Below the pieces are notes generated by a model. That model saw only the letters and a list, made by a program, of their open reading frames with translations. It was not told the DNA's origin and searched no databases. A DNA stretch of 64,000 nucleotides from Phoenix dactylifera (Eukaryota > Streptophyta > Magnoliopsida > Arecales > Arecaceae), in contig NC_052407.1 of assembly GCF_009389715.1 (NCBI RefSeq), forward strand, positions 3,249,034 through 3,313,033. The letters are read 5' to 3'. This document shows, one piece after another, positions 32,806-45,597 of the stretch. The number at the start of each line of letters is the position of its first letter. Within the stretch, counting starts at the first letter, position 1. Made by a program: the position numbers and the translations under genes.

Positions 32806-35800
32806 ATGGAGGTGATGGCCGCTCGTTTTGGGCTCCTGCCCGCTCTCTTTCTGGCGTTCTGCCTCCTCTTCTCTTCCGCCGCCCTCGCCTCCTCGGTCGA
32901 GTACTGCAGTGAGTTCTTCGAATCTTTTTCTATCTCTGATTCGTTGTCTTCTTCTGTCATTTTTTGAGTATTTTTTGGTGTTGCTGTTGCCTTTGATTTG
33001 TTCTAAAGAGGGGTGTATTTGGTGGGATTCTGTGAGCTCCTTGTGCATGCGCAGCGATACTGTTGATTTGGTTTTCTTGGATGGATCTTAATGTCGATTC
33101 CAATTAATTCGATATCGTCTCCTGCTGACCGTTTCCTTTTGTCTTTTTCTAGATCCATACTGCTTAGCAATTCGAAGGGTTTTGACTTTTCCTTTTCTTC
33201 GAGATGTTTTGAAATCGTTTGTTTAAATTCATATGGAGAGTTGTTTATTGGATTACCCTCTTTTGTAATTTAGTTACGGAGTTATTATCGCCTCGCAAAA
33301 TGGTACCGAGATGGTCGATTTGGTGGTTTTGTTTTGAGATATATGTTTTGGAAAATTGTTTAACTTGTATTTGGTTGCAGAGAGGTTCCGTAATGTGGCA
33401 TTAGGAATGATTCTTTGATTGTGCTGCTGATTTTGAATATTGATGATAAGAAAGGAATTATGCGTTGATTCATAGGAGGATTGTGTTATCTATGTAGATA
33501 AAGGTTGTTTTCTTTCTATTAGAAGCTTTTCTGATGCAGACATGGTGTTTGTGAAAAAGCTAGAGTCAGGTCTTTATGGTTTCCCTTGATTACGAGAAGT
33601 TCCTAAGGTTTTGTTGCTCAAAGTCATGTGCCTGTGTTTGTAATTTTGCATGAAGATTGTGCTATGTCCTCTTGTGAATGCTATTCTCAGTTCGTCTACA
33701 AGGCTAGGTGGAATATCTTTTAGGTCAAACTGATTTTAAGATGCCTGAGAGACCAGTGGCCTGACAATCTTTCCCTGCATGCTGTGGAGCATGTGGATTT
33801 GATGATTCTCATAGGAGAATGTGGGATCATAATTGCTCAAGTTTCTGGCATATTTAAAAATGAGAAAAGAATTTATCTCATCTTGTCAAAAAATTGGGAA
33901 AGCTTCAAGTGCATCTAACTGCGCCTGTAATAACTGATGTATTTAAAGATTAAAGATAGGATTTCTCTGGTCTTGTGAAAAAATTGATTATTTTCAATAA
34001 AATCAAAGCTTAATTTTGTTACCTTCATCTCTTACCATATTGTGAACAATACGAATATGGTTTTGAAGGCCCAAAACCATATTTCTATGCATGAATTTTA
34101 TTCTTCAAAGAAGCCTCATACCGAAGTCAAACAATTTCAGCTGCCTCCTCCATCTTCTTCACAATTTAAACCTCTTCTAAAGGCTTGCACTCTTCTTAAT
34201 TATGCTAGGCATGGGTTTGAGATTGAAATGATGTTTAATTGTTCATTTATTTGATTCATGTGGTCGTCCTTTTTTAAATTTGACCATATGATTGAATAAT
34301 TCTAGTGATCTGTTGATTCTCTTATATCTACATTTTCTTACTAGTTTACTTTTTGTTAAATGTAAAATAGTTTGATGTAATAATTTGGCTTGTTACGTTA
34401 TCAACTCTTTCTCTGTTTCATGTTTTCTTATTTACTTGTTTGATCATTATTGGATTCTTGGATTTTTTGAGTTTTTGGTTGTATTTTTAATAGTGAATTG
34501 AGTTCATTTCATATGTAATTTGTAGAAAAGGGAGCTGACTATGCAGTTAAGGTCAGCGGCGTGGACATATCTCCAGATCCAATTGCACGGGGCAAGCCAG
34601 CTACATTCACTATCTCTGCATATACTGGTAAAAGCACATGTTTGCTTCTTTAGTTTGTCTATTCAGTCATTCCTCATTTGCTCTTTGCATGTCCATAGGA
34701 GTCTTACTTTTATTGTCGTTCATATTGATCCCTGCAATATAAACATATTTTGTAAGGTTAATTTTTAGGAAAATTTGTCTGCAGAAGCAGGCATAAATCT
34801 TTTAATACATTAATTATGTTTAAAATTCTTTTGATCAGAGATATCCTATCACTTCTTGTGAAGGATTGCTTATGTGATTGATGAGTTTTATGTTTACTCA
34901 CCCCTGTCCACCCCAAAAAAAACCCACCATACCCCCCACCAATACTTTAGTGATGTCATGCTAACTCATCAGGTCTTGGATTATCTTAGGCTACGATTGA
35001 GTTGTATATACCAGCCTGCAGGCCATCATTGAAATAGAAGACTGCTGTTTTCAGTTCATGAGTCTATATTTGACCAATATTAAGCTGACTGTTAGGTCTT
35101 TTGGGGCCTTAGCTATTATACTATATGATTATATATGTAACTAGGGTGGCAATGGGTTATGTTTAGTTGCATCAAACTCAATCATCAATATTAAAAAGCA
35201 TGATCTAAACCCAACTTCATCCACTAACGGGTCCATCATGCTCCACTTAGTCTTGCTAGTGAATCAAGAGAGCTGACTTGTGACCAACCAAGTTTATAGG
35301 GAAGAGGAGAAGAGGGAGGGGGTGAAGGAGAGAGAAGAGGAAGATACCAGTGGAAGTGACTGAAAGTTAGTGTTGTGTGGTGGTCTCAAGCTGGTGGAGA
35401 TGAAAGGAGGGTAAGGATATTAGAAAAGAGGGAGGAGAGAAAAGGTGAAGCATTCAGAGTAGAGAAGGGATTTAGTATAACATATGTTATATGTTAACGG
35501 CATCATGACAACACAAGTCAAAAAAACTTAAAACTTCAACTTGATCCAACATACCCAGTAAGTCTGGCTTGCCTAATCATGAGCAAGCTAGATTGGGTTA
35601 GGCAGATTGAAAGCAGGTCAGGAAGAGTTAGGTCCAAAATTGCCAGCCTTGTAACTAAGATCAAACAAAGGAGGAGAGATAGATCTTGATGATTGGATAT
35701 AAGATAAGAAATACTTGGATTGAGGCTTTAATGAGCATAATGGGGAAGGTTTTGCAACATGCTTCAGTAGGAAAGGCAACACCTAGCCCTAAACCCTCGT

Positions 35801-38800
35801 ATGAGTGTTTGCCTAGGTTGGGCTAGTAAATCTGGTCCATGCAAGCCTAGGCTGGCATTAGATATTAGGCACCTAGATTGACTAGAGCTTGGCACATTGG
35901 TCCATATCTTTCGTCCTTTCTTTCTGTCCAACATGCAACCTATCATCTTTATTTCTCATTTAGGTTTTTTTCTTCTTTTTTTTTCTACTTTGCCCCCACC
36001 CTGCCAAAAAAAAAAAGAACAAAAAAAAAGACCCTCCTCTTCTTATCTATGTCTACTGAACATTCTTTCATCTTTTGCCCCATTCTTTTCTATTCCATCT
36101 TGTCTTTTGTTGTATCTTCTTAATTGTTTCTTCTACTACGACTCTTTTTCTTTGAGGAGTCTCCTTTTCCTTTGCCTCCCCTCCCCCTTAAATTAAGGTT
36201 ATTCCAAACACATATCGCAGTAGAAATGTTATGCGAACAGTAGCTTAAGTAAAAACTAATTGCTTCTCCAGGTCCTAAACTTAGAAACATTTAGCTCCCT
36301 AATTATTATTTCTTTTATACTCTCAGTAGCCAAAATTCTAAATTAGAACAATTCCGTCATAAGAAAACTTAATCAGATAAGTGTTTAGCTGGCCTTTTAA
36401 CGCTGAAGTTTCTTAGGATCTTGAATTTCAGATCATAACTGTTTTCCAATAGTTAATAATTGCTATTTGAGATAACAGTCACTACTTTTGAAATAACCGG
36501 TTAAGGTAACTTGAGAAAGATGTAAAATTAAAGAGAAAAGATACTGTTAAGAAAAGGTTTTTGAAATTACCTTTTTCTTTTGCAAGATATGCAAATTGTT
36601 CTTGAAATGAAATCCCATTTATTCTTGGAGACCCTTTTTAATGTTCTGGCCCTGGGTAGTTTGAGTCCAAAAGAAATATTGACTTTCAGAGGAGCTGCCT
36701 GCCAAATTCTTAATGATCAGATACTGATCGAACAGGGCTAGTTGATGATTCTAAATATTATTAAGATTATCAAGGCCAGTTCACCTAGAAGCATATGTCA
36801 ATGCCCTTAACTGGCACCAACGTATCAAGCAATTCAACGAGTGCTACTTTGATGGTAAATGCATAGCCAAAACCTTTCTAGGGAAACAATGGCATAATGC
36901 ATATAAATGTGATTTGAATTGAAAGGTCTGAACTTTAGTTGAAAATACCAAAGTGCTAGTCAGACTAAATCTAAATGACCCTAAGGGATCAAAACCTTCA
37001 TACGTGGTTATGTTTTGACAGGCTGGTATATGATAATTAACCGCTTTCTTACTCTGTGTGCATGGATGTCTGTCTGTGTCATAGCATAACCGTTGTAAAT
37101 TGTCATAGTAGGGATATGTTATGGTTACCAAAAGTTTGAAGACATACTAAATGTTGGGATGCCCTTGTTTTTTTTTTTTTTTTGGTTTGGGGGGGGGGGG
37201 TGGGGGGGCATCGCTGAAAACTTGGAAGTTGTTATATAAATTTCACATACATCTGTCTTTGCTTATGTCTAGTGATGTTAGTGTGCAATTAATAATGCTT
37301 GGCCCCAAATACCACCAACAAAAAATCAATGGTAGACCTGTCAAGTAAAAATCGACATCACTGATCATGATCTAAAATGTCGAAATTGCTTAGAAACCGT
37401 AAATTGTGTTTTGAAGGTCTTTTGTGTATGCATATTAGGGACGCAAAATGGACAATTTTAATTATATGGAAGCATTCTTTGATTTCATAGTTTAGAATTA
37501 TCTAAATCAATCCAATTTTGGTCGACAGGTGTTTTAAATATATATCAAGGTCAACAGTTTGGATTCTCAAGTTATATGACCTATAATATACCTCAGCTTG
37601 CTATCTGTATTGCAACCATCCGTTTTGTATTCACTTGATGCATAAGAGACCTCCAAAGCACATTTTTTGGTTTCTAGAGACTTTATATGTTATAGATCAT
37701 GATTGCATGTGTGTGGTGTTTCATTTTGACGCTACCAGTGAATTTGCTTCGATAGTACTTGAACTGAGATACTATCTAGTCTTCTAGCTTTGCTATATAC
37801 ATATGCTGGAAGGAGAGATCTGAGATAATCTTTATATGGGTGACCTCGATTGGACCATCACATGACATATATGTAGATGAATGATATAGACATACGTTAC
37901 TTGTGTAGACCTATCGGCAATGGGGTTGTTTGTGTTTTGCTTTCTTGTATTTCTTCAACCATACATCATCGTAAAATAGCTTTGTAGCTATGAAGTGCAG
38001 TAGAAAGTTAAGGGAAATGATTGTAATATTAATATGCCTATAACCTAGTCATCTGTGTGGGTAATGCATTAACTATTTAATGCACTCATGAAGTATTAAG
38101 ATGTCTCAGTTTATTGCTTAGATATGGATTTGCTTTTGTAGGTTCACTACTTGAATAATTTACTATACAGTATGCACAGGATGATTAACCATTTTGTATG
38201 GTCTGATGCAGTGAATGCCATTACTGAAGGAAAATTGGTGATTAATGTCAAATATTTTGGATTGAATGTATATGAGGAAACTCATGACCTTTGCAAGGAG
38301 ACATCGTGCCCAGTCTCAACCGGTGCATTTAAGATATCCCATAAACAGACACTACCAATATTTACACCACCGGTAAGATGTTGCTAGTGTTTTTCCTACA
38401 TATATGATGTTCACGTTCGATTAAATGCACTGAATTTTGCTGGAGTTGTTAATTTTCAATGATTCATAAGATCCTTGACAGAAATTTGCTTTGGCTATAA
38501 GTATTCTTGAACGTTCTGTAAGGTGGGAAATATTTGTCCATATAGATGGATTTGTTTGTGGAAAAATATAGGAAACAATTTCTTAGCACCACAATGCTGT
38601 GGTTTCTACAAAATGACCAAGGGATGTGGTTAGCTTGATGATCATTCATGTATGAGAACAAAGAGATATTGAGGTCTCATGTGGCTTAGGCTACTTATTT
38701 ATATTTGCTCCCCTTTCAGTTGTGTGAAGGTCTTCAGGGGCAGAAGAAAAAAAGGGGTTGGGGGGGGGGGAGGTCGTGTGCATACAGATTTTAAAGTTAT

Positions 38801-40116
38801 GATTAAATGTTTCAAAGGTGATATGCATATGCAGTTGTATTTTTTAAATATTTTAAAAATAAATGATATACATAAAAATAGAATAATTACAATACTAACA
38901 GTAGCAACATTAATTACAAGAGCACATAAAAATTAGTACTGTGTTAGTAGCTATTAACAATAGTTATGACATTGTTAACATTAATATTATTAACAATACC
39001 TGAATCTGGCCCTGCCATAACCTGCATCTTTCCACAAATCTGTTGAATCCACACTGCTTGCATGGGCTCTCACAACATATGGAGCCACACGCTACAAAAT
39101 GGGGCCACACATATGGCTGTATAATGCTACTTTAGACCTGTTTATCTGTCCATGTGCTGCCCAACCACATATAGCAACTGATAGAGGGAATGTGGTGTGG
39201 TTGCATAGCGACATTTGCGGCCACGTAGACTGCTTTTAAACAATATTATGGTTACTTGCTCACTGATTGCTGACCAGAGTCCTTGATTTCAGATAGGATC
39301 ATGAAGCTTAGTCATGTAATGTTAAGTTTGCCAGGATTACTAAAACTGATATATATGTAAAAAATAAAAAAAAACTTGGAAGATGAACTATTCCTGTGTT
39401 TTTAGCTGTCCATTTCTTTAAAACTTTAAAGCATATTCAATATCCCAGTGATTTATCCTGTATGTAAGACTGTTTGCCTGGAACGAGTCAATGGTCTGAA
39501 AAATTATACGAACTAAAAAATGTATGACCGCAAATTGTTAGCTCATGAGGTAGCATCTGTAGCCCATGTTCGAAAGTGGCAATTTGATTTCAGGCTCTCA
39601 CAAGTTGTTTTTCTTGCTTGATCTACTAAAGATGTATTCTCTGTGATTATCTGTTAAAACCAGCATATATTGCACAAGTTTGCTTCTCTGTTAAATCATG
39701 TGAAAACTTTCTTTTCACCCTGCTTTTAGCTTCCTGTGGCATGTGATAGCTATCTAAATATATTTAAGGGCAATAAGTTGGATGAGTTCAGGTCTGTCTT
39801 CTTTTGTCCTGCTTTATCCCTCCACCCTCCCCTTCCCCCCTTTCTTCTTGCCCTAAATGTCCATGTGGTTTTATGATATCCTAAGAACATACTGATAATT
39901 GGAAGTGGAAGTGGAACCACTGGGGGATCATTTTTGCTCCAAAAATGAGTGTGGGAATCATTTTAGCGGTGTTATTTTAAACCTTCTGATGATCCATTCT
40001 TATTGCAGGGCTCCTACACACTAAGAATGACAATGATGGGAGAAGATGGGAAGCAATTGACATGCATCACCTTTGATTTCTACATCGGATTCTTCTCATC
40101 TGTAGCTGACATCTGA
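32806..40116 (+). CDS. ML (MD-2-related lipid-recognition) domain protein, phosphatidylglycerol/phosphatidylinositol transfer-like
   Basis: Four exons, 32806-32908, 34526-34627, 38212-38372 and 40009-40116, with GT/AG sites and matching phases, encode 157 residues. A signal peptide (about 1-29, hydrophobic, ending in ALASS) is followed by an ML domain: KKGADYAVKVSGVDISPDP, GKPATFTISAYT, KLVINVKYFGLNVYEETHDL, TGAFKISHKQTLP, GSYTLRMTMMGEDGKQLTC and a C-terminal ITFDFYIGF. The cysteines Cys34, Cys96, Cys101 and Cys141 are at the family's disulphide positions. Length fits the usual 150-160. ML proteins bind single lipids in a beta-sandwich, and plant members enter the secretory or vacuolar route. 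The introns are long (1617, 3584 and 1636 bp); the second contains a hAT-type insertion. The start at 32806 has a good context; a second ATG at 32815 is possible. Confidence 0.93.
35144..35649. mobile_element. hAT-like insertion in intron 2 of the ML gene
   Basis: A 506-bp element flanked by a perfect 8-bp duplication tgtaacta (35136-35143 and 35650-35657). Ends are GGGTGGCAATGGGTTA and, on the complement of the right side, AGGCTGGCAATTTTGGA, sharing TGGCAAT. Because 'ta' occurs on both edges the exact border may be shifted by a base or two. Interior phrases such as gattgggttaggcagattga recall the other hAT elements here. Confidence 0.75.
35900..36190 (+). repeat. pyrimidine-rich tract with A-runs in ML intron 2
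   Basis: Dense CT and T runs (tttctttctgtcc, ttttttctactttgccccc) plus two A-runs. The overlapping frames here are low-complexity artefacts. Confidence 0.6.
37168..37208. repeat. poly(T)-poly(G) run in ML intron 2
   Basis: About 17 T followed by ggtttgg, 12 G, t, and 7 G. A similar G-run of about 12 lies in intron 3 near 38761-38772. Confidence 0.9.
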
Positions 40117-41743
40117 ATGGGTTCAAATATGAGCTGTCATTAGTATAATATGTATCATGCCTAGTCTGTGGTTCTTTGACATCACCGAACTGGATAGATT
40201 TCCATTGGGTAGAACCCTATGATATCCATCCATAACATCATGCATGAATGCAATCCAAATCAGTATGAATGTTCCATATCTCCGCTGGATTATGAAACAA
40301 ATGATTTAGATATGAGTACTTCCGTTCAAACCAGCTATCTCTTTATCTAGTTAAGGCACTCAATGGTGTTGAAGTATTCATAGTAAATAAATATACACGT
40401 TCATCCAAACTGCGGAGTTCACTATTATACCTGTCTACATCCCTTTATCTGGTTTAGTAGATTTGGAGAATGTACATTGTTTTGCATGGAGGTGGCTTTT
40501 TTACAACTGGATTACATGAAAAATTACTGTTGATGTACTAAGCTATCCATTACAGTTGTTATTCAACCATGGGACGATGCCTAACAGATCTAGTAGGTGG
40601 AAATGCAGACAGGTTGCAATTGCTGCACACAAAGCTTAACACCAGGTAATTCGGATGTGGATTTCCATAATTTGTGCTTGTAGTAGCTCACCGTGTTTCC
40701 AGTGCCAGACATGGGTTAAGAAACCTCTTGCTGGTTTGCGCGAGGATGAGAAGCAATTATGTTCACAGCCACAATGATCTGAGAAGGCCAGGGGAAATTT
40801 ATAAAAGGATACGGGGGGTCTAAACCGATAAAGTGGTCAATTGGCTATGCTTTTTCCTGAAGTCTAACTTTGTGTGGGTGCCATTTCCGGCTTATGCTTG
40901 CCTTCTATCTAAGAATTTGTTATGTAAAATGAAACAGGATTAGGTTTAAGCAGACTGAACTGTCGATCACCCTTTGAAAAATGATTTTTATTCATGTGAC
41001 TAGTATGAGCTTGGTTGCAATAGTCTAGGAAACTATAAGCAAATGTCTGTATTAAGAAAAAATATTCCAAGCTAAAGCAGGATCACCAGATCTCCTTCCG
41101 GAGGTCTCAAGAGTAAGATATTCTATTACAGGAATCATGTATAGGCAGAAATGTCTCACAGCTACACGCGATACCTGTACCGTTCCCTTCTTAAGCTGCC
41201 AATGATTTTTTTACCGTGAGATTTGTGTTATTAGAAAATATCATGTCTTGGTAAATAGACATTTGATGGATACTTTATCAGATTCACATGCTTGTGCTTC
41301 CACAAGAAACAGTACTGCCTGTTTGTAGTCCTTCACTTGCTTTAGACTTGGGATAGGCCAAAAGTTTCCGGCAAATCGCATTGTATCCATCAGATCCCAT
41401 CTCTTTCCCTGGGCCCAACTTCGAACGGATGGCCCCACCAGGAATTATGACCGTTGCCCTCACCCCCAGCTTTGGTTTCTTAGTGGCAACTATTTTCAAA
41501 TTTAAAACCCCCTAACTTTATAGCCGTTGGCATCTCTGCCTAGAGAGAGAGAGAAGCTTAATGAAAAGCTCGGAGTTGCTTCTCCTGATCCCTCCCAATT
41601 CCCTTTCATTCCATTCTCTAAATTGAATCATTTCATGTCCTTATTTCCAATTAATCTACAGGGCATCCACACAGCCCCCCACTTTTCCTTCTTTCCTTCT
41701 CCTTCCTCCAAATCTCCGAGCCTGCCTTCAATACCGGATTGGA
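40117..41743. other. 3' flank of the ML gene and 5' region of the glutaredoxin-like gene
   Basis: No coding sequence recognised. From about 41500 the strand becomes CT-rich (cccctttcattccattctct, ttccttctttcc), consistent with the 5' leader of the next gene. The frame at 41527-41937 overlaps the real start in another frame and is a shadow. Confidence 0.5.
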
Positions 41744-42853
41744 GTGGAGAAAGTGGAGATGAAGGGGATGAAAGGCAGGATCCTGAAGAAGCTCAAGTCC
41801 ATCCCCCATGTCGGATACCTCAAAGAAGGCCGAGTCCTCCATATGAATGCCTCCGATGGGTTGCTCGAGGACTCCCCTCCCCACAACCCCGGCCGGTTTC
41901 TCTGCGATCTCCCCGTTACCAGAGAAGAAAACCCTGATTCCAAGGTCTCCAACCCCACCACACCCTCCCAACCCGAAATCATCAATGTTGACGATCTCAT
42001 GAGAGATCTCGAAGACGAGGAACCGGATCTCAGCAGTGGAAATAAAGAGAACATCAGACCGGTGTCACCGCCAAAACACCCGGCTTCATGGAAGAAGAAA
42101 TCAGAGAACTCCCTCCAGTCTGAAACCGAAGACCATAATTCTGAGGTCGACATGCCCGCCTTCCGGCGACCCGACCTCAATTCCGACACCCTGTTCGACC
42201 CCGACCTTCTCGCTGCATTCGAACAGGCAGTGATGGATCATATGCGAAGCTATGAGGAAGCTAGGAGCACGGCCAGGGCACCAAAAGAAGAAGAAGAAGA
42301 AGAAGAATCCCTTATAGATGAAGAGCCTCCCTCGAAAGTTCCTCGCAAAAGCGAGGACTACGTGGATCCACTGATGGAATTCGAGGAGAGGTGCCCTCCA
42401 GGAGCGATGGGAGCTATAGTTCTATACACGACGACACTCCGAGGGGTGAGGAAGACATTCGAGGACTGCAACAGCGTCAGGTTTCTGCTTGGGAGCTTGA
42501 AACTGGTGTTCTTGGAGAGAGATGTATCAATGCACATGGTATTCAGGGAGGAGCTTTGGAGAGTGTTAGGGGGCCGGACAATCCCCCCAAGGCTCTTCAT
42601 TAATGGGAGATATATAGGAGGGGCCGACGAGGTGCTGGGGCTTCATGAGCAGGGGAAGCTTCTGCCATTGGTGCAGGGCTTGCAGCTCGAGCGGTCGGGT
42701 GGAGCGGCTTGCAAAGGGTGCGGCGGGGTGAGGTTCATGCTGTGCTGCGAGTGTAATGGCAGTCGCAAGCTGTATCATGATGAGAATGGGATGCACATCC
42801 AATGCAATCACTGCAATGAGAATGGTTTGATTCCATGCCCCATTTGTTGCTAA
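41744..42853 (+). CDS. Glutaredoxin-domain protein with C-terminal CxxC zinc-finger-like module (At1g64500/At5g39865-type)
   Basis: An intronless protein of 369 residues. The N-terminus KGRILKKLKSIPHVGYLKEG is the basic family signature. A disordered, acidic middle follows (NVDDLMRDLEDEEPD; a run of seven Glu near residue 182). A glutaredoxin-like domain occupies about 220-318 (AIVLYTTTLRGVRKTFEDC, FLERDVSMH, PPRLFINGRYIGGADEV), and the C-terminus holds four CxxC pairs: CKGC (about 323), CCEC (about 333), CNHC (about 353) and CPIC (about 365). The classical CPYC active site is absent; TTLRG stands in its place, as is usual for this plant subfamily, so ordinary thiol reductase activity is doubtful. 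Starts at 41744 or, fitting the family's 'MKG-KGR' opening better, at 41759. Confidence 0.93.
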   Translation: MEKVEMKGMKGRILKKLKSIPHVGYLKEGRVLHMNASDGLLEDSPPHNPGRFLCDLPVTREENPDSKVSNPTTPSQPEIINVDDLMRDLEDEEPDLSSGNKENIRPVSPPKHPASWKKKSENSLQSETEDHNSEVDMPAFRRPDLNSDTLFDPDLLAAFEQAVMDHMRSYEEARSTARAPKEEEEEEESLIDEEPPSKVPRKSEDYVDPLMEFEERCPPGAMGAIVLYTTTLRGVRKTFEDCNSVRFLLGSLKLVFLERDVSMHMVFREELWRVLGGRTIPPRLFINGRYIGGADEVLGLHEQGKLLPLVQGLQLERSGGAACKGCGGVRFMLCCECNGSRKLYHDENGMHIQCNHCNENGLIPCPICC

Positions 42854-43839
42854 ACATGCTCTCTTGCCTTTGGAGATTTCCTTCCTCCGAGAGATTCGTT
42901 GTGCTGCGAATCTCTAAATTCTTTTGATTGTCATTTTGCGCTGTATCATCGGTGCTGTTTGTGGGTATGTGCAAAGTTGCTTCATCTTCTAATTACTTTT
43001 TTGCAGAGTTGCTCCATTATTCTCTCTGATCTACATTCACCTTGTCAATAATTTGCTGTTGTAAACCTTGGCAATGAACTTTGGACCTCTTGCTCTGTTT
43101 TTGTCTTTTTTTTCTTTTCCCCTCCTCTTGTCTTATAATCGGATAACTAGTGGCATTCTAAGGAACAGTTTGCTACCATTCTAGAGGGACCGGACTTTGA
43201 GGCTTAGAATATTTATTGCTGATATTTGAGAGCATTTAATTTGGGACATGTATTTGCATATTGATACTACAAAAAGATACACTAGGACTGCTCAAAGACA
43301 TCTTTTTAAGTTTTTCTGAGAGGAAGACATCTTTTAAGTTGCTCATGCATTATCTAAGGTTGTGAGATCTTTCCTTGGTGGGGTGACTTGGTGAACGTGC
43401 CAGCTTGTAGCATTTCAGCCTCATGTTTTTTTGTTTCCAATCGGATTTCTTCTTTGATGAAACCATGATTTATATCAGCATGTTAATTGTTTCCAGAGTA
43501 ATTATTCTTCAACATTCATTAAAGTAATTGCCCGTAAAATTTGCTCTTCCAACTGGAAACAAAAAAGCAGCCAAATTAGCAGCAATAAACTTTTTATAAG
43601 TTGTTTAGCTCTCGAAACTGTACTTGATGCTGAGATTTGCATTATCTCTGTCCTCTGCTATTATTCTTGTAGCATTCGCTCTTTGATTGCTATCTCCAAC
43701 ATATCTCTTGGAAACATCTGAACCTATTCATAATTATTTCCACTTGCTTGTTCAGCTATCATAGCATGTCTGAGTTTCTAGCTTAAAAGAGGAAGATATT
43801 TCATCTTACGGGTGCAAAATCTTAGTATAAAGTCATTCA
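42854..43839. other. 3' flank of the glutaredoxin-like gene, then intergenic
   Basis: AT-rich sequence with no recognised feature. The minus-strand frame at 42735-42974 overlaps the end of the gene and is a shadow. Confidence 0.5.
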
Positions 43840-44474
43840 TGTTGGAGGAATATTGCCTAGAGATTACCATGTTGTTCTTTTAGAATAATGTTATAAAAGA
43901 AAAATCTACTAAAATAAATTCAAAAGATTGAAAAAAATTTATTGAAATGAGGACGTGTGATGCACACTATCCCAAGAACATAATTCACCCATTACATGTG
44001 AGCCTACAATGATCTCGTCCTCAACGTACAATAACTCAACTCAACCCAATCCTCCTCTAATAAGCACGGTCACTCGGAGGCTTCCGAACGACTCCTTCTA
44101 TTGCATAGAAAAGGAAGAAGAAGAAAAAATGAAGGAAAAATAGAAAAATAGAAAATGTAGAAGTAAAGTCTCTATCGGAGTGCAACAGAGTGCACTACAA
44201 AAAGTGGATGTGTAAGTGTGTTTCGGATATATCCCAGAGGAGTTTATTTATAGACTCTATCCAGATGACTAAGGAGACATGATGATTCTGAAGATACATG
44301 TTGTTTTGAAAACACTATATCTCTTCAAAACCCAACGTTCTCTTTTGAAGATTCATAACTCTTAGGAAAGAGACGTTTGAAAAATAAAAGTATTTTAACC
44401 AACTAAAATTTAGGCCATAAGGCTCTTTTTTTAAAAAAAAATTTAAATCATTTTTATAAATTAAAACTCTAACA
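43840..44474 (-). repeat. 3' LTR of the copia element
   Basis: Ends in ctctaaca at 44474 and is similar to 47030-47483 over at least 430 bp. Its far end is placed at a TG near 43840 by guess. Confidence 0.6.
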
Positions 44475-45163
44475 ATCACCCACAAAAAAATTAAATTTAG
44501 AAAAAATATAAAAAAGAATATATGTGCAACATATACTGTGCAATGGTGACATGCCCTGTGGACTTAAACCTCACTTAGTGTTGAGAGTATCCACCTGAAG
44601 AAACTATAGTGGATTAGATCTTGAACTAGTCCTTTGTCTCAAACTTCTACTTTTCACATATATAGCACAGATCAATTGGTCTTTATGTAATCAGCGCTAT
44701 TTAAAAGGCATTGCACCTATTTCTTGATTTTTTATGAAAATTCAATTAGGGTTAGCCTAAATCTCTAGTTGCAGCCTATACGACAATTCTCATATAGGTA
44801 AATTCCCTAAGAATTTTTGTGACCTAATACTTGCAGATTTTTTATCCTAGACTTATTTAAAAGTATAACTCAACCTTTCCTAATTATTTTGTCACTAACA
44901 TTAGCACTCATCATAAAAATAAGAGGAGATATACTCTAAAGAATGTGCTCAGACACGATCACTCAAGCAACTTTATTTCTACCATATTGAACCTCTTTCA
45001 TGAGATCTCCAATTATAGAGATTGGGTATCTACTGTCGGTGACTAAGTAGTGCGCTTAAGCCCCACCCCCCTTGATGAATCTAGGACTCCTTTCCTAGAC
45101 AAACCCTTGGTTAATTGATCTACCAAATTTTTCTCAAGCTCGATAAATTTCAAGAGAATGACA

Positions 45164-45500
45164 TTACTCTTTTTGAGTTGTCATATAAAATTTATGACAA
45201 ATCCAAATATGTCGATTCATATTTTTATTAGTACTCTTTGTATTTGTCAGTTCTATTACCGTCTTATTATCACAATGGATTGATATAGCCGGAACTAGAT
45301 TAGGCACTAAAGGTAGCTCTAAGATAAGATTTTTAATCCACTCTGCATTAGTACAAATAGTATCTAGAGCAATCAACTCAACCTCTATGGTGCTTCGAGA
45401 TATAATGGTTTGCCTAGAATATCCCCAATCTATGGTTGCACCACCAAGAAGGAAAAGATATCCGACGGTTGGTATTAGATCAAGAGAATCAATAATCTAA
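45164..45500 (-). pseudogene. copia RNase H remnant
   Basis: The minus-strand reading includes GGATIDWGYSRQTIISRSTI, ELIALDTICTNAEWIKNLIL and AISIHCDNKTVIELTN, followed by RHIWICHKF. These match the copia RNase H blocks 'GGGAISWKS-KQT-IARST-EAE', 'L--A--EAEWLK-LL', 'IHCDSQAAI' and 'RHI-IRHH'. The longest open piece is 45164-45376. Confidence 0.85.
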
Positions 45501-45597
45501 TTTGTATATCTGTAACCCTCAACCACCTCAGTATATCCTATATACAAGAGACATAGATTAAAAGTTTTCTTAAGATATCGAAATACCCTTTCAACAA

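Noticed and set aside
33091-33404. small plus-strand frames downstream of the first ML exon
   Set aside because: They lie inside intron 1 of the ML gene and have no family resemblance.
41728-42189. 153-codon minus-strand frame
   Set aside because: Antisense shadow of the glutaredoxin-like gene. The plus-strand frame has family motifs and this one has none.
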